DNA of 64,000 bases from Cristatella mucedo. Lineage: Eukaryota > Bryozoa > Phylactolaemata > Cristatellidae. The notes under the pieces were generated by a model. It saw nothing but the letters and a program-made list of their open reading frames with translations, was not told where the DNA came from and did not search any database. This document shows positions 1 through 12,404 of the stretch, piece after piece (positions within the stretch are counted from its first letter, which is position 1; the number at the start of each line of letters is the position of its first letter). Both the position numbers and the translations under genes were made by a program. Where the stretch lies: positions 840,001 through 904,000 of the forward strand of contig WPIO01000062.1 in NCBI GenBank assembly GCA_009760855.2, given 5' to 3'.

Positions 1-1265
1 TGTGCATGATGAAACTATGTTCACAATACATGCTCCTAACCCTCATGCCGATGTAATCGCAATGCAAAATCTAGGCTTTTGCTTCCACGCCGATGACACG
101 CGAGCACATCTGTGCAGCTTTCATCCTCTTCCCGCCTAAAATCACTCAAAACTCTTCCAAAAACACTGCCGCGTTGTTTGCTGATTCTTCGGTGAATGTA
201 TCGCTGACATACGCACTCGAGTGGCAGCAAGATTTCTCTAATGAAACGATCAGTTCGCTAGTTATGGGAAAACCTAGTGTTACTCAGACATTGGTAAAAC
301 CTTTCCCCCCAAATGAGCTCTGCCAGCATATCTCCTGTAGCATCTGCGCGAAATCTGGGGGCCAGTTCCAAAGTGGCCTTTCACTAGATGACTACATCAG
401 CTCCGCCGTCAAGTCCTTCAACGTTCAGCTACGTAACATTGTAAAAATTTGGGCCTGCTTAGACAGGCTCGGGCCGGCTTAGACAGGGACAAAACACCTA
501 AGAACTTATTATATCCAGTCTCGAATTCACTAATTGCAAGTGTTTCGACCTATGCAAATAGGCGCTTGCAGTTGGTACAAAACGACGTCAAAATTGTTGC
601 GTTAGTCCATTTTCATCAAACAACAACTGCCTTCGCATCATTAGGAGGATTTGAAGGTTCTGTGTATCACTTTTAAGTCCCTTCATTCTCTTGCTTCCGA
701 TTGCCTATCAGAACTGCTCCTTAATAATAATAATAATAATAATAATGTACTTGATAAAGCGCCCTCAGAGAACTTAATCTCTTTCTCGGCGCTTTACATT
801 TGCTGCAAAGGTAAATGCAATTAAATGGTAAGTAAAATCATGCTTGAAAAACAAACAAACTGAATAACATAGTTAGGGATGACATGCACAGGGGCAGCAT
901 GCAATCCTTGAATCAGGTGAGGCATCAAACCTTTGGATTTTCTGATTTAAGTTTTTTAGCTGTGCACCGTAGCAACCTCAAAACCTTGGAAGATCGAGCC
1001 TTTATTTCGTAGGTTCCCAGAGGCTGGAACTCACTTCCGAATGACATCGTGGTATACTCTGACTTATCGACATTTAAACAGAAGCTAAAACGCACTTGCT
1101 GGTGACAACAATTGCTGGGTCAGTGTGCATTGTCCTTTGCGTGCTTATGCTAGCTGACTGTATGCATGCTATCCCTAACCATGTTGACGTTTTACAGTAA
1201 ATATAAGGTATCTAGCAAGAGATTTAGTTCTCTGAGGCGCTATGAAATGTCTTATTTGTATTATT
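1..1265 (+). mobile_element. Degenerate L2-like LINE 3' region, interrupted
   Basis: Plus-strand remnants of the L2 C-terminal domain (LVMGKPSVTQ, SGLSLDDYISSAVKS) run to about 720. They resume at about 908 with NLKTLEDRAF and WNSLPND, then a 3' tail (agagatttagttctctgaggcgctat) near 1215-1260. Between 721 and about 907 an antisense L2 family B tail is inserted. Confidence 0.7.
721..907 (-). mobile_element. L2 family B 3' tail inserted in another L2 copy
   Basis: The (AAT)n run and the antisense tail (gataaagcgccctcagagaacttaatctc) match the 3' end of family B copies at 38.1, 25.1 and 12.0 kb. The surrounding plus-strand L2 frame is broken at both edges. Confidence 0.7.
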
Positions 1266-1339
1266 CCTTGTTGTTAATATCATTATAATTATCACGAACT
1301 AATTTTGAAGGTGTGATATTTCAACTCTAGGGTCACACT

Positions 1340-1860
1340 TGATTGACCATCTTGATTTATTAGGTTTTTCTTTGTATCGATAAGTTTCAGGAAGTTGGTG
1401 GCCGAACAAGAGTAATTATCGCCGATGCCGGCTACAACGGGGGTAAGTGAGTCAGACGCAGAGCAGGACTGAGAAAAGTCCAAAACTACGTAAAGTTGGT
1501 TGTCGTCGTCTAAGAAATTAATCCCACGACTACTTCTGGTTTGACATTAAAGGGAGAGAGCATAGACAGCGGAAAAGAGGGGGCATAAGACGGAACGTGG
1601 AGGTACTCCGAAATTTAAGCGCTCCCCGATGACCAAAAGCTATTTAAATCTGCACCCGCCACTCTCATCTGTCGATGTCTCTCTCACTGAGGTAGGACCT
1701 AACAACGTGTAGCACTGTGCCATTCTTAATTCCGAGAGGCATTTCAAAAGGATCGGGTGGTCAATTGTAACGAACGCTTCTGAGAGAACTATGGGAACTA
1801 CCATTGGGGCCCACGCCTGATCAGCGTTGATCACGTCATTGTAAACCCGTAGACGCCAGT
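1340..1860 (-). mobile_element. Antisense L2-like LINE fragment (RT domain)
   Basis: The minus strand encodes LSEAFVTIDHPILLKCLS, the degenerate L2 reverse transcriptase block usually read as LSAAFDTIDH. Right of 1340, sequence near 1450 resembles that near 7020, so both are probably from a third, older L2 family. Confidence 0.5.
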
Positions 1861-2004
1861 TTCTTCTGTATGATTAGTTGAAAATCTGTACTGTAACTTT
1901 CAATTAAGATTCGATGAGCTTGAGTAAGCGTTCAGTTGTTGAGCTTCCACACATTCAAGTGTATTGGATTAGAACATAGGTATCTCTGCTGTTTTTGCTC
2001 GACT

Positions 2005-2725
2005 TTTTTAGCAGCTTCTGATATTATCGATCACCACGTCCTTCTTGAGCGCCTCCCATCTCGCCTGGGCATCACTGGCATCGCTCTGCAATGGGTCAGG
2101 TCCTGTCTTAGTGGGAGACTCCAGAGTGTTTATGTGAACCGACAAAGATCATCCGAGGAACCCCTGAAATATGGGGTACCCAGGGCTCCATGCTTAGTCC
2201 AGTTCTGTTCACAGTTTAAACTCTCCCTCTTGCCGATGTGATTGTCAAGAACAATCTAGGCTGTCACTTTTATGCAGACGACACTCATTTGTACCTTTGC
2301 TTTGATCCCTCCTTACCCTCGAGCACGTCAAATTCTCTACACACCCTTCCTGCATGCATTGATGACATCCGCACATGAATGGTAAAACATTTTCTTAAAT
2401 TGAATAATAATAAAACCAACTTATTAGTTATAAGCAAACCAAGTATGATTCAGAAATTGGAAAGGCTAACGCTCAAAATCGGCTGAGCTAGCATATCTAT
2501 TATTGAATCTGCAAAAGATCTAGGTGTGATGTTCCAAATAAACCTTTCGTTAGACTACCAAATCAGCTCCACAATCAAGTCTGCTTACTTTCTGCTACAT
2601 ATGACATTTCTAAAATTCAGGTTTGTTTAGACAGTGATACCACATCTACATTGGTCTATGCATTTGTGAAATCCAGCCTTGACTTCTGTAACTCACTGTT
2701 TGCTGGCCTACCGGCCTAAGCACTT
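2005..2725 (+). mobile_element. L2 LINE fragment (RT to C-terminal domain), degenerate
   Basis: Plus-strand remnants include SDIIDHHVLLERLPSRLGIT, LSGRLQSVYVNRQ, the catalytic YADDTHLYL near 2270-2300, and a C-terminal piece resembling SSTIKSAYF. Several stops and frameshifts are present. Confidence 0.75.
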
Positions 2726-2729
2726 GGGC

Positions 2730-5700
2730 GCCATAGCTGGCGGACAGCGAGTCCCGAAATTTTCGTGGCATTTTCAAGCCTGCATTCAGTATTCGTTGCT
2801 TACTTTTATGTCGGCAGTAACTAAAGGACATCTGGCGGTAACGGACCTGTCTTTTGTCAGAGATTAAAACTCATCTATTATGTTAGCTAATGTTCTGCAG
2901 CTGTATTTGATTAATGTGCGGAGGTCATTAATGGTGTCAAGAACAAGGGAAAACAAGGCGTGTGCAGCCGATGGCACTAATGTCACGACACTTAAGGTTC
3001 ATTGAATCGCGTGTGATTTTTTATGTCAAAACAGAAACACATTCCAGAGTGAAGTAAATGTGCATTTGATCGTACGTGTGGAAAGAGTTGTAGATGGGGT
3101 TGCTAAAGTAAAATTGTTTCAGAAAATGTTGGATTTAATCATGCTTACGGCCTATTCTGTGTACATGAGCTTGAAATTGAGCACGTAGGCTGGAAGACTC
3201 AAACTGTGCAAACGTATTGGATTGCATTTGATCTAATCAGCTATCAAAATTGATGTTAATTTAAATATCCCAGAATTATAGGATGGTGATTCCATGTGCA
3301 AATAACTGAAATAAAGTCAGATAAGCCAGAAATGATGCAAATACTGCATCATGGTGGGCGATAAATGACTGCTACCATTGCTTCCTATTCTTTAGTTGTA
3401 CAAAAAGTTACAGAGATTTAAATAATTGTAATAATCCTTTACTAGGGGCTGAGGAAGGCTAGAAATTGAAAGTAATGCTGGCGACAACGGCTGCTACTTC
3501 ATCCATTGGTTTCAACGATTCATCTTCTGGTTTCAACTATCACCTAGTAGTAAAATAGTTTAAAACTTCCTAGAGATCGTCGATGGTGAGCAGTTCATAT
3601 ATCCATGGACTAACTGGGTTGTGCTGAAGTTGACGAAGCCCGCCAGAGTTTTATCACGTAGCTGAATTTAGGCAAACTTGAAAGTGGTGCTGTTGTGGTC
3701 ATCTGATGAACGTGTTTTTAGGAACAGGACCCTGAAATTAGATTGGGTTGTCAAAAAGACTACAGCTAACAAGCTAATTTTGAGTGAAAGGGTCTCCAGG
3801 TTCTGAGTGATACTAGGTTTCCCCTTACTAGGTTGTTCTTACCGTAACTAAATTTGAAAGACTTATCTGCCACGAATCTCTGATGGATTTTGAGAATCTG
3901 ATGCTATGGAATGCAAAATATTGAATGCTAAAAGAACAGCCAAAATTTGTTGTCCGCTTTACCAGGAGGAACTGCTTTAGCCAGGTCATCTAGCCTGCCC
4001 TTGTGCACTCGCATGATGATACTTACTTGCGCGCACGTAGTGGATGTCCTTCTCTTTGGTTTAAATACTTCCGGCAACCGCTCCTTGTGCTCTATCCGCT
4101 CCACGATTTTTTCACGATGGTCGTGCATAACTATCTACCGCATCTTTCATTGTGTTCTATGAACTCAATTGCGCTCAAATTACACCAACACTGGGCAGCT
4201 TTGTCCACTAGGCCTCTTAGTTATTCGAATTTCCTCATATTTCGACATTATTCTCACTTTCTTTATTTGCATGATTTGTTGGTGCAAATTTTCGTAGCAA
4301 CTCGTTGCAGTCCGAAAACTGCTAAGATGCTTAGTGCACAGATAACGCGACAGCTACGAGCGGCCTGACAGTTTAACGAAGTTGACAACGATACTCGCAC
4401 CGATTTTGTTGAATCCGGTCTTAGCTTACTAACAAGTTCTCTCATAAGCACTATGTACTCGTTACTGCCAAAGCCTCTGCGTGACCGATTCTTTGTGATT
4501 GTGATGACAGACGAAGTCGGCTGACAGCAGCAAAAGTGAGAACAGTCATGGCAGCAGTTATAATCTCTGATATTTTGTAATTTGTTTGACCGTGGTCTAT
4601 TTAGGACACCAAGCGTTCTACTAATTATTAAATAACCTCAGGCTACGCAGTCCAAAGTTGAAAAGGGTCCCTTCGTGATACTAGATTATTTTATTGTTTT
4701 TTATTTGAAGATATATTCGTAATGACGATGTGAATTGATTCACGGAGTATTTCTAAGAAGTCCTTGAGGACTCGCAGGCTTGCGTATTGAAGAGCCCAAA
4801 CTTCGGGGTTGTTGCCCACCTACGCGAGGAATCCGGAGACTTCGGATGCATTCGGCTGCTATTCAGCTTTGAGCGAATGAAAAAATGGGTTCATTGGATG
4901 CGGCACTTCTTAAGTGCATCAGAAAAGGGGCAGGTAGAAGCATTTTCACGATGTAGCTTTTCGAGGTGGGCTTTTTTTAAGCAGACTGTCCCTTAAGGCA
5001 CTTGCTCCTCCGAATTCGGCTTCCCCCTTCGAGAGCCGGAACAACCTGGCCAGGCTGCGGCCGGAAGGCAGTTTCGAAACGCGATTAGAGAACGACGTGC
5101 TTATGTGACGCCATCGACTGGCGGCGAAAGACGGCGCATGACTAACGAAGTCCTCTCACTCCTGCTGGGGACTTTTTTTCAAGTGAGCGCACACTTAGCC
5201 CTGAGAGCGCTTTTCACTTGTGGCTCGCTCCAGAGCTCCGGCTTCTAGATAGGAGCCCTCCCACGCCGCCTTTCCGCCCCCGCCCGCCCGCCCGCCCGCT
5301 CGTCCCCGAAGTGAATGTCTGTCCCTAGAATAAAAGGAAGCCTTTCATCTTATCGGGAGCACTTCAGCAGGGAAAATTATTTTGGGGAAACCCCTTCTTG
5401 AAGGACCAATCGCCAGTGCATTCATCTTGCGAAAGCAACCGGATGTGTTGTGCTGCCTCAGCCTGGTATAGACTATGCGTTCCACGCCTGCTGCTCGTTC
5501 GCAGTGATCAGCCCCTGCATCACTTTAGCGCTTCCAACATGCTCCTCTTCTTAAATCGAGTGACAGCCACCAATCACCGCGCGGAGGTGAGGGCAGTCAA
5601 AGCTAGTCTACTAAAAGAGAGACGCTAGTGTGCGGCGCAATAGTCCATAGCGACAGCCGCTGTCCTAGTCCGTCGCTTGCTTTCGCGGTTGCTCAGATTT

Positions 5701-6650
5701 TAAGCGGACCAGGAGCAACCGTGGTACCATCTGCGCCTACTTGGCGGGCACAGCCACACGTGCGGGAGTTCTCAAAGTCCGTATTTGCCAGTCTCAATGC
5801 AAATGTTAGAAACATATCGATCAAAAGTCGGAGCCTTAATCCTTATCCGCTCCTTACAGCAGCAAACAGCATTCTTTCTTGCGAAGCTTTCTTGATGATT
5901 ATAATAATAATAATAATAAGAAGAAGAAGAAGAGTCCTTATAAAAATAATTTTTTAATATCACCCTGGGAGAAATCAATCTATATTCAAGGGTTTTAAGA
6001 ATTCGCTCAAAGAAAAGCAATAACTAAGAGGATGACAGGCATGCGAACATGAAGGCGCTCAGTTTTGCTGGTCATTGGGACCCCTGGCAATTAACTTGCT
6101 GCGAAACGTCCAAAGCCAATATCTCAAGCCACGCAAAAAAAAAGAAAGGTACGCTGAGGCTCAGCGAAAGCTTGGCGGGACACATTCTTCGTCGTCAACT
6201 GAGACTTAAATTAAGCACAGTCAATGCATGTGGTGGCAAAAGCGGGAAGCGAGTGTCATACTTTTGCTGCACACGAGCTAAAGGCCCGAAAACCGTAAAT
6301 ATTTCAATTTAGTGCGAGATACGGCAAGCCGACTGAAACCCAAGGAGTGGCTGGTTTGAGGGCAGAGTTGAGGAGCATGGCGGTCGGATAGGCATGCTGG
6401 CGCGAAGGTGCGGAGCGACCTTTAGGCCAGAGAGATCGTCTGGAATTTGGTTCAGTGTTTAGTGCTGCGCCAGTGAAGCTCACAGACAGATCTGGTGGGA
6501 TATGCCAATGATGACAGACTGGAAGAGTCGCTTGAATTGATCACCCAGTGAAGCTCACAGACAGATCTGGTGGGATATGCCAATGATGACAGACTGGAAG
6601 AGTCGCTTGAATTGATCACCAATTGCAGACGATTAAGTTTACGTAACCCA
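2730..6650. other. Intergenic sequence, no gene recognised
   Basis: No splice-compatible coding pattern or known repeat family was recognised. GC rises at 5000-5300, with a short CCCG-repeat tract at 5273-5300. A plain (AAT)/(AAG) run sits at 5903-5930, and a 75-base tandem duplication near 6.5 kb is listed separately. Short open frames near 4.0 kb on both strands have no recognisable domains. Confidence 0.4.
6471..6620. repeat. 75-base perfect tandem duplication
   Basis: The unit beginning cagtgaagctcacagacaga occupies 6471-6545 and again 6546-6620 with no difference. Identity implies a recent duplication. Confidence 0.95.
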
Positions 6651-6659
6651 AGTCCTGAA

Positions 6660-7080
6660 TAAAGGTAATTACAGTGATCTAGACGCCATATTGAAAACGC
6701 TTTAACTATTTTGGCCGCTGTACTCTTGCCTAAGCAGACCGTAATTTTATCAGTGTTCTTTTTTACTGAAAGTAGGCCAACTTGTCCGTGGAGACAATAT
6801 GCTCATCGACTGACAAATCATTTTGGAACAGCACATACAGATTACGGGAAGACGTCGCGGGAGTGAGGCTAGATGAATCTGTGTTGATGAGATTGTCCAA
6901 CTCCAGGCTGACAATAAGCTTAGCCGTAGCTCTTAGGTCAGTCTTACTGTCATTAGGCTTCAGGGAGTTAATGGCTAGCCAAGTGCGAATTTCGTCGATG
7001 CAATGGAGGGAGACAACTGAGTCGGAGGCAGAGCAAGGCTGGGAAAGTTTAAAACCTAGGTGGGTCTCTGTATAATCGGC
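6660..7080 (-). mobile_element. Antisense L2-like LINE fragment
   Basis: Minus-strand sequence matches the L2 C-terminal layout: the stretch equivalent to SAYFQLHNI...ACL, with spacing as in family B copies, but much diverged. It probably belongs to the same older family as 1340-1860. Confidence 0.5.
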
Positions 7081-7129
7081 ATAGACATTACAGCAAGCAT
7101 TTTCCGTGGAGCTGAGATATAATCCTTAG

Positions 7130-7300
7130 GTCTTAACTCGGAGTTTAGGTGCTCGCACTTCCCAGCCCAGGTCGTGGGTTCGAGTCCTTCAGTGGGCAAT
7201 CCTCTACTGCCCCACTGAAAGTGGGTGCGATAGCTAGCTAATTAAGCTCCGCTGCCACAATATTAATGAGGCTATTAAATCAGGCGACCTTTTATGACTA
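7130..7300 (+). mobile_element. tRNA-derived SINE (SINE1)
   Basis: A box-B-like element (ggtcgtgggttcgagtcc) is followed by the SINE1 body (cagtgggcaatcctctactg) and the 3' block ending gaggctattaaatcag. It matches the copies at 26.9, 30.7, 37.3 and 60.4 kb. Confidence 0.7.
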
Positions 7301-7329
7301 AGAAAGGCTGAAAATGAAGCTGCTTGGAA

Positions 7330-7620
7330 TCTGTGGGTTTTAGCATCGTTAAATTAATTGTTTGCAACGCTACTCAGAATGAAGCCGACAGACTTGACTT
7401 CGTAGCTGTAGTCATCTAGATAAAGGTCATTTTTGGAGACGACGCCGAAATTTCGGGCAGAGACTGCAGGAAATATGCTGGTCGAGCCCATTTCAAGGCC
7501 CAGTTTTTAAAATTCTGAACAAAAATTTGCTTATTCGCCAATAATAAGCTAGCTTTATCGGACTTAATTTGAGAGGGTTGGATACCATTCAAGTGCAAAT
7601 GTCAGAAATGCATGCAGGAA
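7330..7620 (-). mobile_element. Antisense L2-like LINE fragment
   Basis: The minus strand holds a decayed RT C-terminal region (IKSDKASLLLANKQ, compare LNDDKTxLLL in intact copies). A SINE1 copy separates it from the fragment at 6660-7080, so both may be one older element. Confidence 0.45.
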
Positions 7621-9865
7621 GGGATCTAAGAGAGTTTCGCAAATTTCAGTAATACCTGTAAGAAGAGATGTAAGAGAGTTTCGTGGTGCTTGAAAGCAAG
7701 GAATATTCAAAGCATGAATATAGCTATTTGTAATCTGAATAGAAATGAAAGATTAAGATGAACCTGGCAATCACATTGGCATGAGGAACAGTATAAATGA
7801 ATTTTGGACAGTAGGGGGCCCCCAAAATGGACTACTGGTGCAATATATTCTCCTTCGACTGTTCGCTGCATGACTGTTGCTGACACCTATGGCGTAGCTG
7901 CCGCATCATTCTCCTTCTGTCAGAGATTAACTCGCTACCTATCGAGCGTGGAATCGACTGCAAGATCCTCCCTCTGGCTGACTGGTTCCGTACCTAGTTT
8001 CCACCTAGTTCCGTACCTAGTTTCCACCTAGTTCCGTACCTAGTTTCCGTCTCGCCGACCTTCTTGCTCCTCCTGTGTACTCTCGCACCGCCCGCTCCTC
8101 GGCTGCTGCCAGCCCCTCTCGCGCTTGCTCAGCTCGCACTGAGTTGACTTTGGGTGATCGGGCCTCCAGTTTTCTTGCAAAGATAGTCTCAGAGCTCGCT
8201 CCTGGCTTCTATTGCAGCGCGCAGTGCGTTTGAATGATGCCGCCAATCTCGGCATCTCTTTCGCCTTCCCTGCGCTCCAGTGAACCAATTTTGTATTCCA
8301 GTGTACCTCTCGTGCTTACTCGTGCACGGCTCCAATGGATCTTTCAAGCCAGGCGCTACAATAACCAGCGACCCTAATTAATTTCTCGTGCTCCGTCGTG
8401 CTTCTCTTTCATGCATAGAGTCAATCCATCTCTCGGAGCGAGTTTCAAAGCGTCTGGATTGAGATTGTAACCTCGTAAGGCACTGTACATTCGAACCAGT
8501 GCCAATGGTATTATTAGATTATTATGAGATCCTCAGGCATCAATGGCTGAGCGAGTTAAGCCACTAGCTTCTTCAAGAAAGTGTCGGGCTTCAAAATGAA
8601 CGCGCAGGAGCGTGAAGGAAATCCCCTGGAGCTCGATGGTGAGCGAGTGCTGCTTCTTCATGTGAGCATATTCTTGACTCGGCTCCAATTGATTCGTCTG
8701 GCCATTTGCGTTTCGCTAGCTGAGGTTCTTTAATGTCTCAAAGTAAGTGTGAAAATAAGGCTGGACGATTGATGAGCGAACAACCCAGTGGAAATTGGCG
8801 CTTCGTAGCTGCTGATCTCGAATCTTCGCACGGAGACAAACGAGGAAGAGAAGGAGCTGAACAGAACAATAAGAGGTGTGCCATTCGGCAGTGGAGATGG
8901 ATAAGATAATGGCCAGCAAATATCACCCAATCTACCTCACGGTGGCGCAGAGCTCGAGCCGCTCGTCGGCCATTGCGTCACAGCTGGAACTCTTCCAAAG
9001 GAAACGCATGCCTCATCTGACTTCCCCCCGTGTCTCTCTCTCTCTCTCATTAAAATCAGTGTTTAGAATTTTTTGCGACTATATCCTGCAGTACCTACTC
9101 ATTTACTCGTACTAGTCACAGTCACTAGTGCCACACGCAAGCTGCGCTCAGAATCACGCTCACAGAGAACGCACGAGCAGGCCCACTCTTGGGCACACGA
9201 GTGGGCAGCGGACGAACATAAGAGCCTCTTTGCCGTTGCGAGCCCAGAATCGGCGGGGCGGCTCCTTCGGGTAAGCTGCTTGGCCCCCCTCCTCCGGGCC
9301 GTTTACTTCCTTGTCCTTTCATCTTCCTTGTCATGTTCCATTCATTTTTTTCTTGTCCTTTCGTATCTCAAGAGTTGAACAACAGACACAGAACTCTTTG
9401 CTCGGCTAAATTGCAGGAGCTTTTTGCACTTTTTTTGTCAGCTCCCGAACACGTGCGTGTTCACTTCCTTACACATTTTAACTCTTCATGAATTCTCACC
9501 AACTTTGTTATAGCCAATGTTTTACGGTTTTCATTGTTTTTTCTCACGGTCAATATAGGAGTTGCGAATAGCGGCAAAGCAGCGTGGTTCAAAGAACTGA
9601 CTTTTTCTCGGCATATCGGCAATTTATTGACCTAAGTATTCAAAAACCTACGTCATATGTAGACAGATTTTCTACATATTCAAGCCTCACTCTATTGGAG
9701 CGGCTATTTCGTTCATACAAATTCAGAGTTATTGAATCTGACCATGGAACATAGATTGATTTTGTTGCTTCTTCTTCTGTAAATATTAGTGTTCAGCGTA
9801 GTTTTTCTCTAGCCAGGACAAACGGGTTGTATTAGCTGCTAAGTTCTCAACGGAAATAATTCGAT
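7621..9865. other. Intergenic sequence, no gene recognised
   Basis: No exon pattern or repeat family was recognised apart from a 22-25-base tandem repeat at 7984 and a short (TC)n run near 9031-9048. The overlapping antisense frames at 8716-8930 look like chance frames. Confidence 0.35.
7984..8048. repeat. Short tandem repeat, about 2.5 copies of a 22-25 base unit
   Basis: The unit ttccgtacctagtttccacc repeats in tandem across this stretch. No coding frame is maintained. Confidence 0.85.
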
Positions 9866-9869
9866 GAAC

Positions 9870-10315
9870 TTGGCCTGTCAGCATATCTCCTGTTGAATCT
9901 GCAGAAAATCTACATATCATGTTCCAAATAGACCTATCGTTAGACGACTAAATCAGCTCCACAATCAAGTCTGCTTACTTTCAGCTACATAGCATTTCTA
10001 AAATTCTGGCTTGTTAAGACACGGGTACCACATCTACATTGCTCTATGCATTTGTGACATCCAACCTTGACTTCTGTAACTCACCGTGTGCTGGCGTACC
10101 GGCCTAAGCACTCGGGCGCTATAGCTGGTGCATATCTCTGCAGCTAGGCTTAACAGTCGTGAGTGTTGCAGTTGCCAAATCACATTACTTCTCACCGACC
10201 TGCACTGGCTCAAAGTCAGGCAACGCATCGACTTCAACGTTTCGTCACTCACTTTTAGGTCTCTTTATTTTTTGGCTCCAGCCTACCTATCAGATGTATT
10301 TAATGCAATGTATCT
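9870..10315 (+). mobile_element. L2 family B C-terminal fragment, degenerate
   Basis: Plus-strand remnants parallel the intact family B copy at 51 kb: CQHISCxIC-like segment, SLDD equivalent, then LLTDLHWLKVRQRIDFN and RSLYFLAPAYLSDVF. Stops interrupt it repeatedly. Confidence 0.75.
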
Positions 10316-10349
10316 CCGTCTGTAACTCCACAAAGCCATAAAGACTACT

Positions 10350-11115
10350 TGGATGTTACATAGGAGAATTTTGTATAGCGAACTCACAGTCTAAGCGGCT
10401 TTCGGTACGCATTCGGTTGCCAACAGACTTCGTCTCACGCACCAATGAGAAAGTGAGAAGCATAGCAGAGTCAGGAGAGCAGTTGAGGTAGTGAGTAACA
10501 TGGAAGTAGCAGCTCAGGACTGCTGAAAAACGATGAGCCATAGTCGGCAGTAGGAGAGTAGTTGTCGTTGCGTAAGAGTTGTAGAAACGAGTTCCACAGT
10601 CTAGGACCTGCAGAGTTAAAGCTTCTGTCACCAACGGTCTTTAAGCGGAGGAATGGAGCAGCTAATTTATTGTCCATACAGGACCTGAGGATGCGAAAAG
10701 GCTGAAACTGGTGAGCAGTTCAGCTAGGTACGAAGGAGCCAAGCCGTGGCGGGCCTTGTGGGTCAGAGTAAGAACTTTACTCTGTATCCGTTGCTCAACC
10801 GGCATTCGCCCTAGCTCTTTTAGCAAAGGAGACACGTGCTCGAACCTCTGGGACTTGAAGACTAGCCTTGCAGCAATATTCATAGTCAGTTGCAGTGGCC
10901 TGGTTGCTTTCTTTGGTAGCCCAGCCAAACGGGAATTACAATAATCAAGCCGAGACAGAACTAAGGAGCTAGATAAATTTTTGCAAGCCACTGTGGAAGA
11001 CAGCTCCTAATCTTGGATAGGGATCGGATGTGATGGCTAGCTGTAGAAATAGTCTTCTTAATGAAGCTTTTAAAATTGTGGCAGCTGTCGAAAACGACAC
11101 CTAAATTGTGACAGC
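10350..11115 (-). mobile_element. L2 family A 3' half, antisense
   Basis: The minus strand encodes recognisable family A blocks: NLGVVFDSCHNF, STASHHIRSLSKIRSCLPQW, SSSLVLSRLDYCNSRLAGLP, HKARHGLAPSYLAELL and RETKSVGNRMRTESRL. Compared with the copy at 22-24.5 kb it is interrupted by several frameshifts. Confidence 0.9.
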
Positions 11116-11343
11116 TGTCTAAAACGTCTATAGAGCGTTCGTTCTCCTGGAATGCCATACAATTTGTATTACTAATTCTATTAACATAATTATCATTGCA
11201 TTTAATCCACACAAAAATAGACCAGTCCAAGCACATTTTTGGGATAGATATTAATACAGACAACTCATTTTGACCATAATTCTCACATGTAACCATAATA
11301 TGTCTTTTACAAAGCTACCTCTACTTCCAAGTGATAATCACAA

Positions 11344-11430
11344 TAACTTTTAGAATATAAAAATTATTTCTCCAGCATTACGCAAACAAAAATATAAAAG
11401 TTATTTCTCCAGCATTACGCAAACAAACTA
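11344..11430. repeat. Tandem duplication, about 37-base unit
   Basis: The unit containing ttatttctccagcattacgc and ending caaacaaa occurs twice in a row with one difference near the start. Confidence 0.85.
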
Positions 11431-11578
11431 TTAAGTGAGCCACATTTCATGAAGCAATGTCAATCCGGTGCTCAATCTTACTGGTTGTTAGTGAATGCTG
11501 AAGCGTCACGAATGTGAAGTGAACTACGTTTTTCATTCAGCTGAGACCATGAGCGAAAACTGATCGTTCAAGACGAGC

Positions 11579-11725
11579 TGGGTTGGTCCAGCGGTTAAGG
11601 TGCTCGCCCCGACTAAGGTCTGGCTGAGGTCGTGGGCTCGAGCCCTGAGGCATATGTGAAGCGCCTGAATAGAGATTTAGTTCTCTTTGGGCGCTATACA
11701 AATGAATCATATATATATATAAGAC
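11579..11725 (+). mobile_element. tRNA-derived SINE with an L2-type 3' tail (SINE2)
   Basis: Box-A-like (tggtccagcggttaaggtgc) and box-B-like (ggtcgtgggctcgagccc) sequences are followed by a 3' end that mirrors the L2 family B terminus: gcgcctgaatagagatttag, ttctctttgggcgctataca. It ends in an (AT)n run. This is the arrangement of SINEs that use a partner LINE's reverse transcriptase. Confidence 0.75.
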
Positions 11726-11974
11726 AGCAACAATTTTTGAATACGCTTTTCACCACTAACGGAAGAAAAATGTGGGTTTATGCACATCCGTAAAATGCAT
11801 GCCCTTCGTTTGTTAGCAAATGTGTTCTGTTTTTGTTTTAATCAAATGTAAGTCCTTTTGATGGTATGTAAACGAGAATTAATGTACTGAATGCATTTTT
11901 CCACACGTGCCGGCATTAACTTAATGTCCTAAAGCTTGGATAAAGTATGTTACCTTTGATCTGATGATTTTAAT

Positions 11975-12404
11975 AACTATAATACACTTGATAAAGCGCC
12001 CTCAGAGAACTCAATCTCTTTCTAGGCGCTTTACATTTACTGCAAAGGAAACGCGACCGAATGGTGAGTGGTATCATGCTTGATAAACAACACGAATAAC
12101 ATTGTTAGGGGTGACATACGCAGGGTCAGCATGTAAGTATGGTTAGTGGCAGCATGCACAGTGTCAGCACGCATAAGCACATAAATGAAGAATCCCTGGA
12201 ACGCACTAAATGCTGTCATAAATAGGTGCGTTTGAAAGTTCTTTTTTAATGTGGTCAAGTCAGGGGATGTTGTGACGCAAGTCGGAAGTGAGCTCCAGGC
12301 TTTGGGACCATACAAACTAAATGAACCGTCTCCAAAGGATTTGAAGTACGTAAGAGGTATTGGTAAACAGCTGGATTCCGAAAAGCGGGTGGTACTATGC
12401 TTGG
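11975..12404 (-). mobile_element. L2 family B 3' end, antisense, left part of a split copy
   Basis: The antisense tail (cgccctcagagaactcaatc) and C-terminal domain (minus-strand APKAWSSLPTCVTTSPDLTT) match the copy at 38 kb up to about 12404, where the MULE begins. The remainder of the same LINE resumes at 14477. Confidence 0.9.
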
